NCBI GenBank assembly: GCA_022826665.1
Contig: JAJDUK010000024.1
Location: 191,844 to 255,843 of the forward strand
Source of the DNA: Alphaproteobacteria bacterium
GTDB lineage: Bacteria; Pseudomonadota; Alphaproteobacteria; UBA828
Length of the DNA: 64,000 bases
Direction of reading: 5' to 3'
Part shown: one piece after another, positions 63,170-64,000 of the stretch
How positions within the stretch are numbered: the first letter of the stretch is position 1
Layout: each line of letters begins with the position of its first letter
Made by a program: the position numbers and the translations under genes
Notes under the pieces: model-generated
Databases searched by the model: none
Seen by the model: only the letters and a program-made list of their open reading frames with translations
Told to the model about the DNA's origin: nothing

Positions 63170-63805
63170 TCAGGCCGGCGGGAGCACGAAGTCGAAGCGC
63201 CCGCGCCAAGCGTCGTCGGCACGGTCGAGGCGCATCACCAGGTCGTCCCTGAAAATCCAGTCGTTGGCGTTGGCCTCCACCAGGTCCGGAAAGTAGACCT
63301 GGGTCGTGAGGACAGGGGTCGCCTCGCCTTGCACCTTCACGTGAATATGAGGCGTGCGGCCGGAATAGCGCACCGGCCGGACGGTCTCGAACCGGAACGC
63401 GCCGGCCGCATCGGTGAACTGATGCCCGCGATAGCGGAAGCCTCGATTGTCGTAGCGGCCGTCCTCGTCGCAATGCCAGATGTCTATCACGGCACCGGCG
63501 AGCGGCCGGCAGTCGTGCGAGAGCACCAGCCCTTCGAAGATAAGCGACTCGCCACGGGTGTCCGGCTCGCGCAGTGTGGCCCGCCGGGGCGTCAGCGGCG
63601 TGTAGAACGGCCCGGCCGTCGACGATCGCGTGCCGGCCGTGCATGCCGCAGGCGGCGCGAGACCGAGGCCGCGGTCGGCTGCCGGGCCCTTGAACGTGTA
63701 GCCCAGGGAGGCCCAGCCGGTGCGGGCGACGAGGGGCGCCGCTGCAGCGCCTCCGGCGGCGGCGAGCCCGGTCAGTGCCAATCGGCGCGTGACGGAGCGG
63801 TTCAT
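63170..63805 (-). CDS. intradiol ring-cleavage dioxygenase-like protein
   Basis: A 211-aa protein of the PcaH/CatA intradiol family. Iron ligands can be placed as Y118 (EDGRYDNRGFRYRG), Y147 (VRYSGR) and H153/H155 (TPHIHVKVQG). AGPFYTP and VIDIWHCDEDG are family features. The N-terminus MNRSVTRRLALTGLAAAGG looks like a Tat-type export signal, so it acts in the periplasm, as in the atypical exported branch. It may cleave a catechol or modify a polymer-linked ring. ATG 63805 is chosen; a longer frame to 63838 would run into repeat copy 3. Confidence 0.88.
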   Translation of the reverse strand: MNRSVTRRLALTGLAAAGGAAAAPLVARTGWASLGYTFKGPAADRGLGLAPPAACTAGTRSSTAGPFYTPLTPRRATLREPDTRGESLIFEGLVLSHDCRPLAGAVIDIWHCDEDGRYDNRGFRYRGHQFTDAAGAFRFETVRPVRYSGRTPHIHVKVQGEATPVLTTQVYFPDLVEANANDWIFRDDLVMRLDRADDAWRGRFDFVLPPA

Positions 63806-63830
63806 CGCCCGGTCAGAGTAGCCGATCCTG

Positions 63831-63895
63831 GCCTGCATTTCTAACGACGGTCATGGCCTGGGTGTACGTCGTGATTTTGCGAGGTTGAGAAATGC
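63831..63895. repeat. inverted-repeat element, copy 3 (65 bp)
   Basis: The left end GCCTGCATTTCTAACGACGG at 63831 continues through TCATGGCCTG and matches the copy 1 left end at 26 of 30 bases. GCATTTCT (63835-63842) is inverted as AGAAATGC (63888-63895). It lies between divergent genes, like copy 1. Confidence 0.6.
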
Positions 63896-63912
63896 CGTGG
63901 TTTCGCTACGAT

Positions 63913-63949
63913 GTCTGTTTCCAATATACGGATACAGATGGAAACGGAC
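63913..63949. promoter_or_regulatory. operator-like dyad before gene at window end
   Basis: GTCTGTTTCCA (63913-63923) and TGGAAACGGAC (63939-63949) are inverted 11-base arms with one mismatch and a 15-base spacer. It overlaps a possible start at 63938, so the ATG at 63950 is favoured. The TGGAAA/TTTCCA core recalls IclR-family operators (weak analogy). Confidence 0.5.
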
Positions 63950-64000
63950 ATGGCTACCGCCGCTCACGACGATCTCGCCGAACAGCGCGGGAAGTTGCTC
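63950..64000 (+). CDS. 5' end of a gene running off the window
   Basis: An open frame from ATG 63950 (or 63938) to the window end gives MATAAHDDLAEQRGKLL. It is too short to assign to a family. The dyad at 63913-63949 suggests it is regulated and possibly autoregulated. Confidence 0.4.
   Translation, partial: MATAAHDDLAEQRGKLL

Overview
This is a GC-rich chromosomal window with densely packed genes, ATGA/GTGA overlaps and many GTG/TTG starts. COQ9, an IalB-like protein, hemW-rdgB-rph adjacency, a PhoB-type regulator and many CoA-transferase, PhyH and glutamine-synthetase-like catabolic genes point to an alphaproteobacterium, perhaps a Rhodospirillales-like heterotroph. That placement is inference from gene content. 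I saw no rRNA, tRNA, CRISPR array, transposase or phage gene.

Layout. 1-2267: end of a carbohydrate/polyol-type ABC transporter operon (permease, an ATPase with an altered signature motif, a small membrane protein). 2293-10583: a catabolic block with a SnoaL-like protein, a class III ring-opening dioxygenase, a P450, a GS-like ligase, an aldehyde dehydrogenase, an FAH-family enzyme, an acetoacetate decarboxylase-like protein, MarR and RidA. Two of its divergent promoters carry the same operator-like dyad. 10603-18404: a PhyH oxygenase, a molybdopterin oxidoreductase, an alpha/beta hydrolase, a Rieske ferredoxin and modABC, so a molybdoenzyme lies near molybdate uptake. 18502-21408: secreted and cupin proteins, then pstS behind a repeated Pho-box-like motif, and phoB.

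21425-34250: GST, a dimethylformamidase-like large protein, a tandem DUF1330 protein, a CaiB-family enzyme resembling 2-methylfumaryl-CoA isomerase, an RND efflux pump with its adaptor, an M20 deacetylase, and a FadJ-like enzyme preceded by a phased array of DnaA-box-like repeats. 34272-40261: housekeeping genes (rlmN, ialB-like, def-like, COQ9, hemW, rdgB, rph). 40423-52143: fused hydantoinase A/B, a MetE-like protein, a periplasmic 5'-nucleotidase and nucleosidase pair, a YqaA-like protein and an FAD oxidase. 52557-55365: a compositionally foreign two-gene cassette (alpha/beta hydrolase plus a two-TM protein with a helical-repeat-like region). 55711-64000: mixed metabolic genes ending in an intradiol dioxygenase-like protein and the start of another gene.

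Non-coding highlights. Three members of a small inverted-repeat family (core TCTCACCACGGTCATGG) lie at 36142-36408, 44422-44544 and 63831-63895. A sharply AT-rich island without a convincing gene lies at about 44760-45140 and contains an 18-bp perfect palindrome. A 29-codon frame for a one-helix membrane peptide with a strong ribosome site lies at 44563-44652.
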